Below are positions 5,609-7,970 of a stretch of DNA of 7,970 nucleotides, one piece after another. Position numbers and translations under genes: made by a program. The stretch comes from Actinomycetes bacterium (GTDB lineage: Bacteria > Actinomycetota > Aquicultoria > CAJVYJ01 > JAUVQD01), in assembly GCA_030598355.1 (NCBI GenBank), contig JAUVQD010000052.1, forward strand, positions 1-7,970. Direction: 5' to 3'. Position 1 is the first letter of the stretch. The number at the start of each line of letters is the position of its first letter. Under the pieces are notes generated by a model. It searched no databases. It was given only the letters and a program-made list of their open reading frames with translations, and had not been told where the DNA came from.

Positions 5609-7468
5609 ATGAAAGAACGCCCTATAAAAATATGTGACACGACCTTAAGAGACGCGCACCAATCTCTTTGGGCTACCCGAATGACAACTGAAGATATGAT
5701 GCCTATCTTGAAGAACATCGACGATATAGGTTTTTTCGCTACCGAGATGTGGGGCGGCGCGACATTTGATTCTTGTTTGAGGTTCTTAGATGAAAATCCT
5801 TGGGATCGTTTGCGCATCATTAAGTCCCACATGAGGCAAACGCCGCTTTTGATGCTGCTTCGCGGGCAAAATATTGTCGGTTACCGTCATTATCCTGATG
5901 ATATAGTTAGGCGTTTTGTCCATGCCGCGGCAAGAACTGGCATGGATATTTTTCGAATTTTTGATGCTCTTAACGATACCCGCAATCTAAAAGTGTCAAT
6001 TGATGCGGTTAAGGAAGTCGGTGCTCACGCACAGGGAGCAGTCGTTTACACAATCAGCCCGGTTCACACACTTGAGCACTATGTAGAGACAGCCCTTGAG
6101 CTCGCCGAGATGGGAGTCGATTCGATTTGCATCAAAGATATGGCGGCTCTGCTTTCCCCGTATCGAACCTACAATCTGGTCAAGAGAATGAAAAAAGAAA
6201 TAGATCTTCCTATCCATCTTCACTGTCATTATATCGGTGGCATGGCTCCGATGAATTACTTAAAAGCGATCGAAGCCGGCGCTGATATCATTGATACAGC
6301 GACAGTCCCCTTGGCTTTTGGAAACTCGCAACCCGCGACAGAGATGATTGTTGGAGCTTTTAAGGATTCTCCCTATGATTCCGGACTTGATCTAGATTCT
6401 TTATATGAGATAGCCGAGTATTTCGAAACTATCCGAACCAAGAGAGGTTATAAGCGCGGGGTGACTTCGATCGAGCACATGAAGGTTTTTTCACACCAAG
6501 TGCCGGGCGGAATGATATCTAATTTGATCAGCCAACTGCAGGAACAAAATGCTGTGGATCGGCTTAAGAATGTACTTGAAGAGATTCCTAAAGTGCGCGC
6601 GGAGGTAGGTTATCCGCCATTGGTTACCCCGCTTTCCCAGATAGTTGGGACTCAGGCCGTTATCAATATACTGACGGGAAAGAGATGGTCTGTTATTCCG
6701 GAAGAAATGAAAAAATATGTACGTGGGCATTACGGGCGTGCCCCTGGCCCCATGTCTGCCGCAATTGAGGAGCGCATTTTGGCGGACACGCCGAGAATCA
6801 CAGGCCGGCCGGCAGATTTACTAACTGAAACGTGGGAAGATTACACTAAGGGCATTGGTGACTTGGCGAAGTCGGAAGAGGATGTCTTGAGTTACGCCTT
6901 GTTTCCGATAGAGACAAAAAAGTATTTATTGGCTCATGCTGAAGGGGCGGAAAAAGCGGTATTTATGACGGCCGCTGAAACAGGCGCGGTTAGGGAGGAG
7001 GGCTATATGGACGTATCTCAGATCCGTGAGCTAATAAAAATGGTTGAACAAAGTGATGTCAATGAAGTCCTAGTTGAAGAAGGAGATGTCAAAATCACCG
7101 TTCGTAAAGGTGAACCTTTGGCTGTTGAATTAGGCAACGATACGACAACTAAAGAAAAGGGCCAGGCTGCATCGAGCCAGGAAGAAAAGACCAAAACCGG
7201 TGCAAACGAAGAGTCCTATCCAGATAATTGGTTCGAGGTAAAAGCGCCGATGGTCGGTACTTTTTATCGTTCCCCGTCACCCGGCGCTGAGCCCTTTGTT
7301 GAGGTCGATTCCGAGATAGAGCAGGGTCAGACGCTCTGTATCTTGGAGGCGATGAAATTGATGAATGAAATCACAGCTGAAGACAAGGGAGTCATCCGGC
7401 ATATTTTGGTCGAGGATAGTCAGCCTGTTGAATATGGTCAAGTTCTGCTCGTTTTTGAGCCGGTGTAA
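5609..7468 (+). CDS. Pyruvate/oxaloacetate carboxyltransferase (5S/OadA/PycB type) fused to AccB biotin carboxyl carrier protein
   Basis: A 619-residue two-part protein. Residues 1 to about 450 form the carboxyltransferase unit of the transcarboxylase 5S/OadA/PycB family. The TIM barrel has DTTLRDAHQS (metal ligand Asp10), CIKDMAAL with the lysine expected to be carbamylated (Lys176), and HLHCH (His205, His207); the conserved end is EEDVLSYALFP. After a short linker, residues 467-619 look like a full AccB. They comprise an N-terminal segment MDVSQIRELIKMVEQS, a polar linker near 503-535, and a biotinyl domain with the AccB-specific thumb (TFYRSPSPG). EAMKLMNE carries biotin-accepting Lys583, 36 residues from the end. 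Ordinary OadA or PycB proteins end in a shorter carrier without thumb or AccB N-terminus. The protein should move a carboxyl group between carboxybiotin and pyruvate/oxaloacetate. accC follows 78 bases later. An internal start for AccB alone is likely. Confidence 0.9.
   Translation: MKERPIKICDTTLRDAHQSLWATRMTTEDMMPILKNIDDIGFFATEMWGGATFDSCLRFLDENPWDRLRIIKSHMRQTPLLMLLRGQNIVGYRHYPDDIVRRFVHAAARTGMDIFRIFDALNDTRNLKVSIDAVKEVGAHAQGAVVYTISPVHTLEHYVETALELAEMGVDSICIKDMAALLSPYRTYNLVKRMKKEIDLPIHLHCHYIGGMAPMNYLKAIEAGADIIDTATVPLAFGNSQPATEMIVGAFKDSPYDSGLDLDSLYEIAEYFETIRTKRGYKRGVTSIEHMKVFSHQVPGGMISNLISQLQEQNAVDRLKNVLEEIPKVRAEVGYPPLVTPLSQIVGTQAVINILTGKRWSVIPEEMKKYVRGHYGRAPGPMSAAIEERILADTPRITGRPADLLTETWEDYTKGIGDLAKSEEDVLSYALFPIETKKYLLAHAEGAEKAVFMTAAETGAVREEGYMDVSQIRELIKMVEQSDVNEVLVEEGDVKITVRKGEPLAVELGNDTTTKEKGQAASSQEEKTKTGANEESYPDNWFEVKAPMVGTFYRSPSPGAEPFVEVDSEIEQGQTLCILEAMKLMNEITAEDKGVIRHILVEDSQPVEYGQVLLVFEPV
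6992..7009 (+). promoter_or_regulatory. accB: Internal ribosome-binding site and ATG for free-standing AccB
   Basis: A purine run containing perfect AGGAGG (6996-7001) lies five bases before ATG 7007-7009, which is in frame and encodes Met467 of the fusion. This Met is exactly where AccB homology begins. Starting here gives 153 residues, close to E. coli AccB (156). The same bases encode Arg-Glu-Glu-Gly in the longer protein. I infer that the gene also yields, or once yielded as a separate cistron, a free AccB for acetyl-CoA carboxylase. Confidence 0.65.
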
Positions 7469-7476
7469 TCCGGTTC
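7457..7476 (+). other. Hairpin spanning the stop codon of the fusion gene
   Basis: GAGCCGG (7457-7463) pairs with CCGGTTC (7470-7476) with one G-U pair, enclosing a loop that contains most of the TAA stop. It is followed by AAAA rather than T, so it is not an intrinsic terminator for accC read-in. It might stabilise mRNA between the two cistrons, or be chance. Confidence 0.3.
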
Positions 7477-7546
7477 AAAAGAGACAACGTTAGCATCTTT
7501 TAGTTTTTAGCCTGCGCATGTTTAGAACCTGGAGATTATTTTGTCG

Positions 7547-7970
7547 ATGTTTAAAAAAATATTGGTTGCCAACCGCGGAGAGATTGCTCTAAGGATAATC
7601 CGCGCTTGTCGAGAGCTTGGTATAAAATCTGTGGCCGCGCATTCCGAGGCCGATACTGACGCATTAGCAACGAGACTTGCCGACGAGAAAGTTTGTATTG
7701 GGCCGGCAGCGGCAGCGCAAAGTTATTTAAGCATTCCCAACATTATTTCAGCGGCCGAGGTGTCCGGAGCGGACGCAATTCATCCCGGGTACGGATTTCT
7801 AGCTGAAAACGCGAAATTCGCCGAGGTATGCCAATCCTGCAATTTGACTTTTATCGGTCCAAGCGCCGAGGTTATCACAATGATGGGCAATAAATCTGCC
7901 GCAAAAGAACATATGGCCAAAGCCGGGGTTCCAGTTGTGCCCGGAAGTGATGGGCCCGTTGAAGATGTAA
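7547..7970 (+). CDS. accC: Biotin carboxylase, N-terminal fragment (cut by window end)
   Basis: Carboxylates biotin on the carrier protein with ATP and bicarbonate. The frame is open to the window end; 141 complete codons are seen of about 450 expected. The visible part is the biotin-carboxylase N-domain: [20 protein letters not shown] (from residue 7), [10 protein letters not shown] (from residue 79), IGPS, and the start of the ATP-grasp region with NKSAAK, whose Lys116 has the same number as the ATP-contacting lysine of E. coli AccC. That numbering favours the ATG at 7547. However, GGAG at 7531-7534 is 12 bases from it but only six from an in-frame TTG at 7541, so the true start may add Met-Ser. 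It follows the carboxyltransferase-AccB fusion, so its partner is most likely that carrier. A PycA-type pyruvate carboxylase subunit is the alternative, and the two cannot be told apart here. Confidence 0.93.
   Translation, partial: MFKKILVANRGEIALRIIRACRELGIKSVAAHSEADTDALATRLADEKVCIGPAAAAQSYLSIPNIISAAEVSGADAIHPGYGFLAENAKFAEVCQSCNLTFIGPSAEVITMMGNKSAAKEHMAKAGVPVVPGSDGPVEDV

Noticed and set aside
5605..6730. Minus-strand open frames within the carboxyltransferase
   Set aside because: They are shadows of the coding strand, low in recognisable motifs and without start signals.
7457..7476. Hairpin at the fusion stop codon as an intrinsic terminator
   Set aside because: On the + strand it is followed by A, with the T-run on the wrong side; on the minus strand it is also followed by A.
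7968..7970. TAA at the very end of the window as the stop of accC
   Set aside because: It is out of frame; the reading frame is GTA followed by an incomplete codon, and biotin carboxylase should continue for about 300 more residues.
1..7970. tRNA, rRNA, CRISPR array, insertion sequence or attachment site
   Set aside because: No cloverleaf-like, array-like or terminal-repeat structure was seen; nearly all the sequence is occupied by housekeeping genes.

Overview
The window is a compact stretch of bacterial chromosome with every gene on the + strand, short or overlapping gene junctions, and base composition that looks close to even AT/GC. It opens with the C-terminal part of a protein resembling the PilP/GspC type of pilus-assembly factor. 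It then runs through four shikimate-pathway genes (aroC, aroK, aroB, aroQ), an Xaa-Pro aminopeptidase-like gene and efp, and ends in a biotin-carboxylase module. The order aroC-aroK-aroB-aroQ-pepP/Q-efp is familiar from Actinomycetota, and part of it from Bacillota. The EF-P sequence ([17 protein letters not shown]) also reads as actinobacterial. I infer a deep-branching or anaerobic Actinomycetota-like lineage, with Bacillota not excluded. I cannot place it more precisely without a search.

Region 1 (1-497) is the pilus-type fragment. Region 2 (545-3769) holds four enzymes. AroB and AroQ carry out steps 2 and 3 of chorismate synthesis, AroK phosphorylates shikimate and AroC makes chorismate. 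aroK overlaps aroC by 4 bases, aroB starts 4 bases after aroK, and aroQ follows aroB after a 24-base gap, so they are very probably co-transcribed and translationally coupled. Region 3 (3766-5427) holds a metal-dependent M24B peptidase, overlapping aroQ by 4 bases, and elongation factor P. The two are linked by biology, since both concern proline-containing sequences.

Region 4 (5428-5608) is the only sizeable gap. It has a consensus -10 box, a 10-base-period direct repeat, and a perfect 9-bp hairpin that half buries an AGGAGG ribosome-binding site. That site serves an 8-codon mini-ORF whose TAA abuts the ATG of the next gene.

Region 5 (5609-7970) is the most interesting part. A pyruvate/oxaloacetate carboxyltransferase of the transcarboxylase-5S/OadA/PycB type is joined in one frame to what looks like a complete AccB, the biotin carboxyl carrier of acetyl-CoA carboxylase. 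Exactly at the start of the AccB part there is a perfect AGGAGG five bases before an in-frame ATG. One gene may therefore make both a carboxyltransferase-BCCP fusion and free AccB of 153 residues. The next gene is accC (biotin carboxylase, cut by the window end). A single AccC could charge both carrier forms and so serve both pyruvate carboxylation and fatty-acid synthesis; this is inference.

No RNA gene, mobile element, CRISPR array or convincing intrinsic terminator was seen.
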